The notes beneath the pieces were generated by a model that saw only the letters and a list, made by a program, of their open reading frames with translations, was not told where the DNA came from and searched no databases. Below are positions 1 through 8,198 of a DNA stretch of 46,179 nt, piece by piece. The DNA is from Halococcus morrhuae DSM 1307 (GTDB lineage Archaea; Halobacteriota; Halobacteria; Halobacteriales; Halococcaceae): positions 70,681-116,859 of the forward strand of contig NZ_AOMC01000096.1 in the NCBI RefSeq assembly GCF_000336695.1, given 5' to 3'. The stretch's first letter is position 1, and each line of letters starts with the position of its first letter. The translations under genes and the position numbers were made by a program.

Positions 1-880
1 CCCCTCGCTCTCGTTCGCAGTTCCCGAGACCGCTCGGACGATCGTCATGGACCTGCGTCTGCCCCGGATCACACTCGCGGCGGTCGTCGGTTTCGCTCTC
101 GGCGCGTCCGGGACGGTGATGCAGGGGTTTTTCAGAAATCCGATGGCCGATCCCTCGATCATCGGCGTCTCGACGGGGGCGGCGACGGGCGCGGTCGCCT
201 GGATCGTCCTCCCTATCGCCACGCCGTTCGCCCTCGGACTCCAGGGAGCGGCGTTCGCCGGCGCGCTGATCGCCGCCTTCGGGGTGTATCTCATCGCTAC
301 CGAGGGTGGACGGACGCCCGTTGCCACCCTCCTGCTCGCCGGCGTCGCGGTACAGACCTTCCTTGGGGCGATCATCTCCTATCTGCTCATCAACGCCGGC
401 GAGAGCCTCGAACGGGTGACCTACTGGCTGATGGGCCACCTCCACAACGCCGGCTGGGACGACGTCATGACTACGCTGCCGGTCGCACTCGTCGTCTTCG
501 CCGTTCTCGTGGCGTACACGCGCGATCTCAACGTGCTCCTGCTCGGCGAGAACGAAGCCCACTCGCTCGGCATCGAGGTCGAGCGCAGCAAGCGCATCCT
601 GCTGGCCCTGTCGAGTGTGCTGACCGCCGGCGCGGTCGCCGTTTCGGGCGTCATCGGCTTCGTCGGGCTCGTCGTTCCCCACGTGATGCGCCTGCTCGTC
701 GGCCCCGATCACCGGATCCTGCTCCCGACGAGCGCGCTTGCAGGGAGCGTCTTCCTCGTCGCCGCGGACACGCTCGCGCGATCCGGCCCCGCCGAACTCC
801 CCGTGGGGATCGTGACGGCAGCGGTCGGCGCGCCGTTCTTCCTCTATCTGCTCCGCCGCCGGGAGGTGCACGCGCTGTGA
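1..880 (+). CDS. btuC: Cobalamin ABC transporter permease BtuC (5' partial)
   Basis: Membrane permease of a FecCD/BtuC-family ABC importer, probably for corrinoids. The reading frame is open to the left edge, so the true start lies outside the window; the ATG at 47 is internal because the codons before it still read as family-like sequence. Visible hallmarks are [20 protein letters not shown] near the start, several hydrophobic helices, the ATPase-coupling stretch with [16 protein letters not shown], and [12 protein letters not shown] toward the C-terminus. The stop overlaps the GTG of the downstream ATPase gene (GTGA), showing one operon. The partner ATPase and the salvage operon further right favour cobalamin over heme or siderophore as substrate; that choice is inference. 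Confidence 0.88.
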   Translation, partial: PSLSFAVPETARTIVMDLRLPRITLAAVVGFALGASGTVMQGFFRNPMADPSIIGVSTGAATGAVAWIVLPIATPFALGLQGAAFAGALIAAFGVYLIATEGGRTPVATLLLAGVAVQTFLGAIISYLLINAGESLERVTYWLMGHLHNAGWDDVMTTLPVALVVFAVLVAYTRDLNVLLLGENEAHSLGIEVERSKRILLALSSVLTAGAVAVSGVIGFVGLVVPHVMRLLVGPDHRILLPTSALAGSVFLVAADTLARSGPAELPVGIVTAAVGAPFFLYLLRRREVHAL

Positions 881-2097
881 TCGATGTCGAAGAGCTCTCG
901 ATTGCCTTCGGCGACGTCCAGGCCCTGTCCGACGTGAACCTCACCGTCGAACGCGGCGAGCTCGTCGGGCTGGTCGGGCCGAACGGCGCGGGCAAGAGCA
1001 CGCTTCTGGGGACGATCAACGGGCTGCTCGAACCGACAGCGGGCCGCGTCACAGTCGACGGCGACGACGTGACCGAACTCTCGGCGCGTGCGCTCGCTCG
1101 CCAAGTGGCGACCGTCCCTCAAGAGACGAGCCTCTCGTTCGCCTTCCCCGTCCGCGACGTGGTGGCGATGGGGCGAACCCCCTACCGCTCGCGGTTCGAG
1201 CGTGTCTCACGAACGGACCGCGAACACGCCGACCGGGCGATGAAACGCACCGACGTCGCGCGCTTCGCCGACCGGTCGATCGACGCGGTGAGCGGCGGCG
1301 AGCGCCAGCGCGTCGTCGTCGCCCGCGCGCTCTGTCAGGACCCGGATGCCCTCCTGCTCGATGAACCGACTGCCAGCCTCGACATCGATCATCAGGTGCG
1401 AATCCTCTCGCTGGCCCGCGAGTTCGTCGCCGAGGGCCGTGCCGCTCTCTGTGCGATCCACGACCTCTCGCTGGCCGCGCGCTTCTGCGACCGGCTCGTG
1501 CTCGTCGCCGACGGCCAACTCCTAGCGGCCGGCACGCCCGAGTCGGTGCTCGCCGAGGAGCACGTCGAGCACGCATTCGGGACCGAGGCGACGGTGACGA
1601 GCCATCCCGTCACCGGAACGCCCGACGTCACCGTCACGGAAAGACAGTCCGACCGTGACGCACACGTCCACGTTCTGGGCGGTGGTCACACCGCCGCCCG
1701 CGCGATCGCCGCGCTCGCGACGGCCGGCTTCTCCATCTCGGCGGGCGTCCTACCGGATGGAGATCGAGCGCTCGACGCCGCCCGTGCACACGACATCGAG
1801 ACCGTCACGGCAGCGCCGTTCGCGCCGGTCAGTCGTGCCGCTCGCCAAGAGGTCACTGAATCGGTGCGGACCGCCGACTGCGTCGTACTCGCCGGCACGG
1901 ACGAAACCAATCATGCGCTCGCCGAGCACGCTCGACGGCTGGTCGTCGTCCGAGAAGTTGCTGGCGAGGCAATCGCTGGCGAGCGCACGACGGATATCGA
2001 GACCGCACGCGTCACCGATATCGGGGAGTTGGTCGCGGGCGTCGAGGCGCGACTCGATGGCGAGCCGCGACGGCTGGAGACGCCGGCCGACGACTGA
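877..2097 (+). CDS. btuD: Cobalamin ABC transporter ATPase BtuD with C-terminal extension
   Basis: Cytoplasmic ATPase that powers the BtuC permease. The first ~250 residues form a complete ABC domain: Walker [10 protein letters not shown] near residue 34, signature VSGGERQRV near 138, Walker B LLLDEP near 158 and a switch His in [12 protein letters not shown]. Start is GTG at 877, overlapping the btuC stop. At 406 aa it is about 150 residues longer than a simple BtuD. The extra part begins with [19 protein letters not shown], a glycine-rich Rossmann-like beginning, and continues as an alpha/beta domain. From memory, Halobacterium BtuD has a comparable extension. Its role is not known to me. 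Confidence 0.9.
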   Translation: MIDVEELSIAFGDVQALSDVNLTVERGELVGLVGPNGAGKSTLLGTINGLLEPTAGRVTVDGDDVTELSARALARQVATVPQETSLSFAFPVRDVVAMGRTPYRSRFERVSRTDREHADRAMKRTDVARFADRSIDAVSGGERQRVVVARALCQDPDALLLDEPTASLDIDHQVRILSLAREFVAEGRAALCAIHDLSLAARFCDRLVLVADGQLLAAGTPESVLAEEHVEHAFGTEATVTSHPVTGTPDVTVTERQSDRDAHVHVLGGGHTAARAIAALATAGFSISAGVLPDGDRALDAARAHDIETVTAAPFAPVSRAARQEVTESVRTADCVVLAGTDETNHALAEHARRLVVVREVAGEAIAGERTTDIETARVTDIGELVAGVEARLDGEPRRLETPADD

Positions 2098-2098
2098 C

Positions 2099-2341
2099 TC
2101 AGCCGAACCGATCGTAGAGCGCGTCGGCGATCGCGGTGGCGATCAGCAGCGGAACGAGCGCCGAGAGCAATGCGAGCAACACGAGCGTCAGTTCACGCCC
2201 GGAAACACCATCGAAGAGCAGTCCCGCGAGCGTCGCGAGCGGCTTGCGAAACTGGACGAACAGCCCGAGAAAGACGATCCCGATGACGAGCAGTCGCGTC
2301 GCCGTTCGCGGCCGCAGGCCGAGCCATCGTTCGTCGGCCAT
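2099..2341 (-). CDS. Small membrane protein, function unknown
   Basis: An 80-residue protein with two clear hydrophobic segments (roughly residues 16-38 and 50-72), preceded by a basic patch RPRTATR. It starts one nucleotide after the stop of the upstream PH-domain gene, so the two are cotranscribed and possibly work together at the membrane. I do not recognise a named family. It converges on btuD, whose stop lies one base away. Confidence 0.6.
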   Translation of the reverse strand: MADERWLGLRPRTATRLLVIGIVFLGLFVQFRKPLATLAGLLFDGVSGRELTLVLLALLSALVPLLIATAIADALYDRFG

Positions 2342-2342
2342 G

Positions 2343-2882
2343 CTACACCGAGGGACGCTCGTCGGTCGAGCGATCCGGTCGTTTCGCGCGAGCAGTCTCG
2401 CCGAGGCGAGTCGTCACGAGCGCGTTCACACGTTTGGGATCGGGAACGTCGCGTAGCGAGAGGTTTACCCCGCCGGTGCCCGCGGTGTAGACCTCGATGT
2501 CGCCGTACGAGAGGGTACGCTCGACGATCGACTGCTCGAAGGCGGTGTTCTGAATGCGATCGAAGCGGATCTGCGTGACCGTTCGAGAGAGCACGCCGCG
2601 TTTCTCGTAGATCGCCTTCGTCGTGAACACGTAGCGTGTGCTCCAGCGCGAGAGATACGCCCATGCAGCGACGAGCGCGCCGAACGGGACGAGCACGAGC
2701 GCGAGCCACGATGGAAGCACGGGGAGCGATCCGTCGCGGAAGAGCCAGACGCCGAAAATGCTCAGTACGAACGCGATCGCGAACGTGGGGATCGCCGGAT
2801 AGAGGCTCGGCATGCCGGCCCAGAGCACCCGCTCCTCGCCCGTCAGGTGTACCCAGTCGCTCGCTGCGGCTGCCGAACTCAT
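2343..2882 (-). CDS. Membrane protein with bacterial-type PH domain (YdbS-like)
   Basis: A 179-residue protein with two adjacent N-terminal transmembrane segments (about residues 30-49 and 57-77) followed by a bPH2-like domain: RWSTRYVFTTKAIYEKRGVLSR, then QIRFDRIQNTAFEQSIVERT and SYGDIEVYTAG. This arrangement is typical of the YdbS/YdbT family, whose biochemical role is poorly defined. ATG at 2882 follows an unremarkable upstream region. It sits directly ahead of an 80-aa membrane protein in the same operon. The family call is firm and the function is open. Confidence 0.75.
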   Translation of the reverse strand: MSSAAAASDWVHLTGEERVLWAGMPSLYPAIPTFAIAFVLSIFGVWLFRDGSLPVLPSWLALVLVPFGALVAAWAYLSRWSTRYVFTTKAIYEKRGVLSRTVTQIRFDRIQNTAFEQSIVERTLSYGDIEVYTAGTGGVNLSLRDVPDPKRVNALVTTRLGETARAKRPDRSTDERPSV

Positions 2883-3010
2883 CCCCTGATTCCTGGACGA
2901 GCAGTGACTTACAGGTTGTGTCCGCGGGCCGTCTACGGGCTGTCAACGCGTAGCGAGGGCGCGTCCGAAGTGCTAACGGTTTTTAGCCCCGGGCGTGGAG
3001 AGCAGTCATC

Positions 3011-3811
3011 GTGACCGACCGCCCCAGCCAACGCGGCCGCGGAATCGCCCCCGACAGCGGATCGGGAACGCAACACAGCAGCCGCGAGGAGCAGGCGACG
3101 GCGAGCCGCGGGCGCTCGGTCTCAATCATCATCCCGACGTACAACGAGCGCGAGAACATCGAGCGCGTCGTCGAGCGCTGCCGGGACGCCCTCGCCGACT
3201 ACCGCTTCGAGATCGTCGTCGTCGACGACGACTCGCCGGACAAGACCTGGCAGCTCGTCGCCGACTCCTACGCGGACGCCGAGACGGTCCGCATCGTGCG
3301 CCGTACCGAGGAATCGGGACTCGCAACCGCCGTCTCCAGGGGCTTCGACGAAGCCAGCTACGAGTGCTGTGCGGTCATCGATGCCGACCTCCAGCATCCA
3401 CCCGAGAAACTACCCGAGCTCATCGCGGCGTTCGACGACGGGGCCGACATCGCCATCGGCAGCCGCCACGTCGACGGCGGCGGCGTCGAGAACTGGTCGC
3501 GCTTCCGACGGATCGTCAGCCGCGGCGCGATGGCGATCACCAAACTCGTCCTCCCGCCGACACGGAACATCGCCGACCCGATGAGCGGTTTCTTCGCCAT
3601 CCGGCGCGAGCTCATCGACGACGTCGCGCTCGCGCCCACCGGCTACAAGATCCTGCTCGAAGTGCTGATGAAATGCGACTACGAGAGCGTCGTCGAGATT
3701 CCCTACGTGTTCACCGAACGTGAACGTGGCGAGTCGAAGCTCAGCGCCGACGAATACTGGGAATTCCTCGAACACATCTATCAGCTCCGGCGCAGTCCCG
3801 ACACGAACTGA
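3011..3811 (+). CDS. Glycosyltransferase family 2, dolichol-phosphate mannosyltransferase-like
   Basis: Transfers a sugar from a nucleotide donor to a lipid phosphate carrier, in the DPM1 style. The first ~36 residues look disordered; the GT2 domain starts at SVSIIIPTYNERENI. Other landmarks are VVVDDDSPDKTW, DADLQHPPEKLPEL (metal-binding DxD region) and GSRHVDGGG. There is no C-terminal membrane segment, so it resembles the soluble, single-domain class. The GTG at 3011 was chosen because a TATA-like TTTTTAG lies about 28 bp upstream, the usual spacing for leaderless haloarchaeal genes. Likely pathway is cell-surface glycosylation, but no partner genes adjoin it. Confidence 0.85.
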   Translation: MTDRPSQRGRGIAPDSGSGTQHSSREEQATASRGRSVSIIIPTYNERENIERVVERCRDALADYRFEIVVVDDDSPDKTWQLVADSYADAETVRIVRRTEESGLATAVSRGFDEASYECCAVIDADLQHPPEKLPELIAAFDDGADIAIGSRHVDGGGVENWSRFRRIVSRGAMAITKLVLPPTRNIADPMSGFFAIRRELIDDVALAPTGYKILLEVLMKCDYESVVEIPYVFTERERGESKLSADEYWEFLEHIYQLRRSPDTN

Positions 3812-4013
3812 TGCTCGACGGCCGCTTCGACTGACAACTGATCGTTGCTGAGGGGCCACAAGCCGAAGCCACCGTTTTTGTTGGGCAGCCGGACCGACGT
3901 GATGCCCGTCCAGAGCGCCGGAGCTCGGAACTGGCGGTCCATCGCCGACGAACGCAGCGACCGTGATCACCACCACAACCTTCATACAAATCGGAGAAGT
4001 ACGATGTATTGTG

Positions 4014-4157
4014 ATGCCGCAGAGCACCCTCGATCGCATTTGGGATCGGCTTACAGAACGGTACAAACAGGATCAGGGGGCCAACTGTTGTGATTCAACT
4101 GTTGAAGAAATGTCGTCGGACCCCACGAACGAGAGATCAGAGAGCTGCTGCGAGTAA
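4014..4157 (+). CDS. Cys-pair microprotein upstream of arsR-type gene
   Basis: A 47-residue protein carrying two vicinal cysteine pairs, one in the middle (GANCCDS) and one at the extreme C-terminus (ESCCE). Vicinal cysteines suit binding of soft metals or trivalent metalloids. A longer frame opens at GTG 3963, but the ATG at 4014 sits about 28 bp after the TATA-like CATACAAAT, which favours a leaderless start there. The ArsR-type gene begins 21 bp after its stop, so it is probably in the same transcript. I know no named family; a role as metalloid chaperone or sensor is inference only. Confidence 0.55.
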   Translation: MPQSTLDRIWDRLTERYKQDQGANCCDSTVEEMSSDPTNERSESCCE

Positions 4158-4178
4158 AACATAGTGCAAAAATACAAT

Positions 4179-4562
4179 ATGTCACGACCCGAATCACCGC
4201 CCGACGAGGTGTATGACGCGCTCGCACGACTATACGACGATCCGGAAGCACGGATCGCCGATTTGCGGGACACGCGTCCACCCGAACGCAATGTCGCCGA
4301 TCAAGAAGCCGTCTTCAAGGCGCTCGCCAACGAGGATCGCCTTCGCGTTCTCGAAACACTCCGCAAGTCCGAGTGCTGTGGCTGTGAGCTACAGGTCGTG
4401 CTCGACGCACCGCAGTCAACGGTCGCCACCCATCTACGAAAGCTGAAGAAAGCAGGGTTAGTCAAATCGCGGAAGAAGGGCAAGTGGAGCTACTACCGTA
4501 TCGCCGATACCGCAGTCTTCGAACTACTCGATCTCGCGCGCGCGATATGGGAGGACACCTGA
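4179..4562 (+). CDS. arsR: ArsR/SmtB-family metalloid-responsive repressor
   Basis: A 127-residue winged-helix regulator. The core reads VFKALANEDRLRVLETLRKS, then a Cys cluster SECCGCELQ in the position where ArsR proteins carry their arsenite-binding ELCVC-type motif, then the recognition helix region APQSTVATHLRKLKKAGLV and the wing KGKWSYYRI. A GTG at 4164 would add five residues; ATG 4179 is preferred. The next gene, an ArsP-type permease, starts one base after the stop, so the repressor very likely controls its own operon and loses DNA affinity on binding metalloid. The exact effector (arsenite, methylarsenite or antimonite) cannot be read from the sequence. Confidence 0.85.
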   Translation: MSRPESPPDEVYDALARLYDDPEARIADLRDTRPPERNVADQEAVFKALANEDRLRVLETLRKSECCGCELQVVLDAPQSTVATHLRKLKKAGLVKSRKKGKWSYYRIADTAVFELLDLARAIWEDT

Positions 4563-4563
4563 G

Positions 4564-5523
4564 ATGCTTCCGGCAGGACTCGAAAGCGGCCTCGTCGACT
4601 CGTGGAACTACTTCATTCATCTCGTGGTGCTCCTCGTCCCGCTGTTCATCGGGGCGTCGTTCCTCGTGGGCCTCGCCCAGGAGTATCTCCCGCCGGAGAG
4701 AGTCGAACGAGCCCTTCGCGGGCACGACGAGGGTTCGGGGAACGTCGCTGCCGCCGGAGTGGGTGCCGTGACGCCGTTCTGTTCGTGCTCGACCGTCCCC
4801 GTTCTGGCAGGACTGCTCCAGGCGGGTGCGCCGCTGGGACTGGCCTTCTCCTTTCTGCTCGCTTCGCCGCTGGTCAACGAGATCGCCGTGTTGTTGCTCG
4901 TCGGGCTGTTCGGCATCGAAGTGACGGTCTATTACGTCGTCATCACGCTCGTGGCGGCCGTCATCGGTGGACTCGTCATCGGGCGACTGGGGTTGACCGA
5001 ACAGATCAAGACGGTCCGTATCACGGACGATCCCGATCAGGCCATCGCAACGGACGGCGGGACGGCCGACTGCTGCGCAGGAGGGACGACGCGGACGGAA
5101 CGAACTCACAGACAACACGTCGAGAGCGCTGCACGTGATGCGTGGTCGTTCTTCGTCGACACCCTTCCATATCTGATTCTCGGGATCGTGATCGGGGCAC
5201 TAATCCACGGTGTCGTGCCCGTCGATGTTCTTCGAACTGTTCTCGGTCCCGAGAACCCACTGGCCGTACCGTTGGCCGCGCTGGCCGGTGCACCGGTATA
5301 CGTCAGTCTCAGCGGGATGTTGCCCATCGCTGCCTCGCTCAGCGGACAAGGCATTGCCATCGGGACGGTGCTGGCGTTCGTCGTCGGCGGCGCGGGCGTG
5401 AGCATCCCGAACCTGATCCTCCTGAACAAGTTGTTCAAACGCCGACTGCTACTCGTGTATGCCGGAACCGTCGTCACGATCGGTACCATCGTCGGTGCGA
5501 CGTTCAACCTACTTCTCGTCTGA
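4564..5523 (+). CDS. arsP: ArsP-type permease (DUF318 family)
   Basis: A 319-residue polytopic membrane protein of the permease/DUF318 family, which includes ArsP exporters of trivalent organoarsenicals. The diagnostic TPFCSCSTVP motif is present near residue 75, followed by the family-type SPLVNEIAVLLL; the second half repeats the fold with GAPVYVSLSGMLPIAASLS and GGAGVSIPNL. The central cytoplasmic loop contains another cysteine pair (ADCCAGG). The gene follows the ArsR-type repressor with a one-base gap. ArsP is the likely role; other DUF318 members have unclear substrates, so substrate identity remains inference. Confidence 0.82.
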   Translation: MLPAGLESGLVDSWNYFIHLVVLLVPLFIGASFLVGLAQEYLPPERVERALRGHDEGSGNVAAAGVGAVTPFCSCSTVPVLAGLLQAGAPLGLAFSFLLASPLVNEIAVLLLVGLFGIEVTVYYVVITLVAAVIGGLVIGRLGLTEQIKTVRITDDPDQAIATDGGTADCCAGGTTRTERTHRQHVESAARDAWSFFVDTLPYLILGIVIGALIHGVVPVDVLRTVLGPENPLAVPLAALAGAPVYVSLSGMLPIAASLSGQGIAIGTVLAFVVGGAGVSIPNLILLNKLFKRRLLLVYAGTVVTIGTIVGATFNLLLV

Positions 5524-5748
5524 CCCGTATCCAGCGGTAGATTCGCCGTCAAGAACGGAAATCGTCTATCAACGATGGCTACGCAAACGGTAGTTCGTCC
5601 GGCGGCTTCGAAGGAATTGTGGTCACACGATGATCGAAGCATGAAACGATCACTCGAAACAGAACGAGCCGGAGGCGACCACATCCCGATATATACGGCG
5701 AGCATGCGCAGGCCCTGACGCCATCTTGCAGTCACCCTTTATCCAAAT

Positions 5749-5931
5749 ATGGCAAGCACCGTCTGCCCCACCAACGAGGGGACGCCGGTCTGTGCTCGCC
5801 CCACCGGGGACGGGCCGTGTCTCCACGAGGTATCGGTTCCTGGAGCGCCGTGTCACGACCACACGGGGCTCAGCCCGGTCGAGGCCGATCCCATCACCTG
5901 GGAACCGCTCGACCCGCAGTGGAGCTTATAA
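5749..5931 (+). CDS. Small Cys-rich protein, function unknown
   Basis: A 60-residue ORF with four cysteines and several histidines (STVCPTNEG, VCARPTGDG, GPCLHEV, APCHDHTG), a composition suggestive of metal binding. Third codon positions are mostly G or C, like genuine genes here, which supports it over the overlapping frame on the same strand. No TATA-like box is well placed upstream. It ends immediately before a long inverted repeat. I recognise no family. Confidence 0.45.
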   Translation: MASTVCPTNEGTPVCARPTGDGPCLHEVSVPGAPCHDHTGLSPVEADPITWEPLDPQWSL

Positions 5932-5940
5932 AACCCCACT

Positions 5941-5997
5941 TTTTTAGAGAGGGTCCTCCCTCGCGCCTGCGGCGCTCGGTCAAACCCTCTCCAAAAA
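5941..5997. repeat. Long imperfect inverted repeat with nested hairpin
   Basis: Arms 5941-5954 (TTTTTAGAGAGGGT) and 5984-5997 (ACCCTCTCCAAAAA) pair at 13 of 14 positions. Inside, GCGCC (5963-5967) and GGCGC (5971-5975) form a second 5-bp hairpin with a TGC loop. It begins ten bases after the Cys-rich ORF stop and could act as a transcript end structure or be the remnant of a small mobile element. Confidence 0.6.
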
Positions 5998-6044
5998 CCT
6001 GGACTAAAAACACCCGCTCGTTCGCTCCGCTCACTCGCGGCAAA

Positions 6045-6306
6045 CCGCGCTCGTTGCACTCGCGCGGACACGACTGTTGTCCACTCCGCACAGCACCGCA
6101 GAAGCCCTCACTCGCTCACTAGCGTTCGCTCGTTCGCCCTTCATCCTCCAGGAGAGCATAGTCGTTCGAGAGAGCGAAGCTCTCTCGTGATGTCGTCAGA
6201 ACGTGATACGTTCTGACTGCAAGTCGAGCTTTGCTCGACAATGACGAAAGACGCGAAGCGTCTTTCGAACCACTCTCCTGAGCCTCGGCTCGCTCCGCTC
6301 GCCGAG
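6045..6306. repeat. Array of short perfect hairpins
   Basis: A gene-free stretch between convergent genes holds a run of palindromes. Four have 7-10 bp perfect stems and only 3-nt loops: 6167-6187 (9 bp, GAA loop), 6195-6217 (10 bp, GAT loop), 6223-6239 (7 bp, TTT loop) and 6245-6267 (10 bp, GAA loop). Looser ones flank them: 6045-6067 (CCGCGC/GCGCGG, 11-nt loop), 6066-6082 (GGACA/TGTCC) and 6284-6306 (CTCGGC/GCCGAG, 11-nt loop). Stem sequences differ from one another, so this is not a direct-repeat array. No ORF here looks coding. Confidence 0.7.
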
Positions 6307-6342
6307 ACGCCAAGGCACCGCTGCCGCGCAGCCGCCACACAC

Positions 6343-7692
6343 TCAGTCGATATAGCCGAGGTTCCGCAGGCGCTCCTGGACCTCCTCGTCGCGGTCGACA
6401 CCCGCGCTCTCGCCGATATCGATGGTCGCCAGCCGGTCGTCGAGCACCGCTCGGAGGTCGTCCCAGTCGTCGCCGACCGGGTCGGTGATCGGCTCGCGCT
6501 CCTCGGGATCGTCTTTGAGATCGAAGGCCAGTACCTCGCCGTCGGCGTGGATGAGCTTTCGCTCGGGCGTGCGCACCGCGACCTGGAGTTCGTCGGGCGC
6601 GAGCCGGCCGGGTTCGGTCGCCGAAGAAGCGACCTCCGAGATAGCCGTTTTTTCGTCGATCCCCTCGCCCTCGACGGCCGGCCGAAGCGAGCGCCCGCGG
6701 TAGGAATCGGGCCGTTCGGCGTCGGCGTAATCCAGGATCGTCGGCGCGATGTCGATGTGGCGCACCTGCGTCTCGACCTGTTCGGTCGTCGCACCGCCCG
6801 GCGGACGAACGAGAAGCGGTACGTGTGTGAGCTCGTCGTACAGCGCCGGCTCGTGGCCGACCTGTCCGTGCTCGAACAGCGCCTCGCCGTGATCGGCGGA
6901 GACGATCACGAGGGTATCGTCGTCCACCGCATCGAGGAGCTTGCCGACCTTCTCGTCGGCGTGGCGAACCGACGCGGCGTAGAGCCCACGGATGACCTCG
7001 CGCTCGCGTTCGGAGAACTCCTCGGGACTGTGCTGGGCGCGCGTGACGAGCTGGGAGGGCGTCGCGTCGGTTTCGGGCACGCCGACGGCCTCGCGGTGGC
7101 GCTTCGGCGGCGTGTATGGCGCGTGGGGTTCGAGCAGATGCGTCCAGACGAACGTCTCGTCGCTCGACTTTTCGAGCGCCTCGCGCGCCACCTCGATCTC
7201 GGCCGCGTCGCCACCACCGAGCATCCGCAGCGGGCCCTGGACCGTTCGATAGAGCGACTGCGCCGCCCGATAGACGGGGCTATCGAGCGAGAAGTTGTCA
7301 AGCAGGAACTGCCGCCCACGCTCCAGTCCGGGGAGGCCGAACTCGCCGACGTCGCGGTAGATGTCGTAGCCACGGCCGTAGCCGTATTTCTCGCCGAGCC
7401 ACGGGTTCGCGTGGACGCCCGCGGCGCTCCAACCCGCCTCCTGCAGCGCCTCGCTCACCAGCGTCCGCTCGTCGCTCAACTGCTCGTAGCCACCGTAATC
7501 GAGCGGCAGCGTCGAGGTGAACACGGACGGGAAGGCGTAGGGCGTCGCCGGGCCGTGACTCACGGCCTGTGAGAAAACGGTCCCCTCCTCGGCGAGCGCT
7601 GCGAGGTTCGGCGTGTGATCGCCCACCGCATCGGGCGCGAACGAGGCATGCGAGGCGCGCCACGCATCGATGGTCAACAGCAGCGTCTTCAT
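6343..7692 (-). CDS. Sulfatase/alkaline-phosphatase superfamily hydrolase
   Basis: A 449-residue enzyme of the sulfatase superfamily. The N-terminus MKTLLLTIDAWRASH carries the first metal-binding Asp; the nucleophile region reads GPATPYAFPSVFTS, without the Cys/Ser-x-Pro-x-Arg formylglycine motif, so true sulfate-ester hydrolysis is doubtful and phosphoglycerol- or phospho-transfer is possible. Further metal and substrate residues appear in HLLEPHAPYTPP and VIVSADHGEALFEHG. The C-terminus ERLRNLGYID is the usual end of haloarchaeal members. No signal peptide is visible, so it is probably cytoplasmic. The gene stands alone. Confidence 0.8.
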   Translation of the reverse strand: MKTLLLTIDAWRASHASFAPDAVGDHTPNLAALAEEGTVFSQAVSHGPATPYAFPSVFTSTLPLDYGGYEQLSDERTLVSEALQEAGWSAAGVHANPWLGEKYGYGRGYDIYRDVGEFGLPGLERGRQFLLDNFSLDSPVYRAAQSLYRTVQGPLRMLGGGDAAEIEVAREALEKSSDETFVWTHLLEPHAPYTPPKRHREAVGVPETDATPSQLVTRAQHSPEEFSEREREVIRGLYAASVRHADEKVGKLLDAVDDDTLVIVSADHGEALFEHGQVGHEPALYDELTHVPLLVRPPGGATTEQVETQVRHIDIAPTILDYADAERPDSYRGRSLRPAVEGEGIDEKTAISEVASSATEPGRLAPDELQVAVRTPERKLIHADGEVLAFDLKDDPEEREPITDPVGDDWDDLRAVLDDRLATIDIGESAGVDRDEEVQERLRNLGYID

Positions 7693-7816
7693 TGGTCGTC
7701 ACCACTACGCGCCCGGCCATTTGTTTTGCCATTCGTCTCGACAGTACCCGTTCGCCGAACGTTCGATCCCGTACCACTCGGCCAACGTTTATGTCGTTGC
7801 TATCGGTAGTTCCGAT

Positions 7817-8011
7817 ATGGCGTCACTCTTCGAACGCGATACGTCGACGATCGGCACCGTCGTCGGACTGCTCGCGGTGGGAATCGCGCTGTTCGGCTCG
7901 ACGGCCCTGGGCTGGGAGTGGGGCGCATCCGGCCAACCCGTCGCGTTCGTCGTCGGAGCGATCTTCGCACTCGCCGCCGGCTGGGTCGCGCTGCGAAACT
8001 ATCGCAACTGA
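7817..8011 (+). CDS. Small two-helix membrane protein
   Basis: A 64-residue protein with two hydrophobic segments (about residues 12-31 and 40-58) and a short basic tail RNYRN. The frame opens earlier, but ATG 7817 follows a TATA-like GTTTATG by about 27 bp, indicating a leaderless start. It lies between the sulfatase-like gene (divergent) and narK. Function unknown. Confidence 0.6.
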   Translation: MASLFERDTSTIGTVVGLLAVGIALFGSTALGWEWGASGQPVAFVVGAIFALAAGWVALRNYRN

Positions 8012-8198
8012 CATCGTCCGACGGGTTCGGTCAGGGATCGCCAACAGTGGGCCGTCGATCGAGGGATTCGTTCGCAGTTCTGGTCGAGAACCACAATCCG
8101 TGATCCGCCGCGAGGGCCACTCATCAAATTGTTTTCACGGGGTACGGGCGAGGAGAATTCGTATAGTACATACGCCGAGGGGACAAGGCACCCACGTA

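Noticed and set aside
4083-4107. Two copies of CAACTGTTG
   Set aside because: Both lie inside the Cys-pair microprotein gene and encode residues around the Cys pair; no separate function is needed to explain them.
6241-7572. 443-codon open frame on the plus strand
   Set aside because: It is antisense to the sulfatase-like gene; high GC creates long frames opposite real genes and the product has no recognisable motifs.
7569-8198. N-terminal extension of narK
   Set aside because: Covers the antisense of the sulfatase gene and the small membrane-protein gene; transporter homology starts at 8199.
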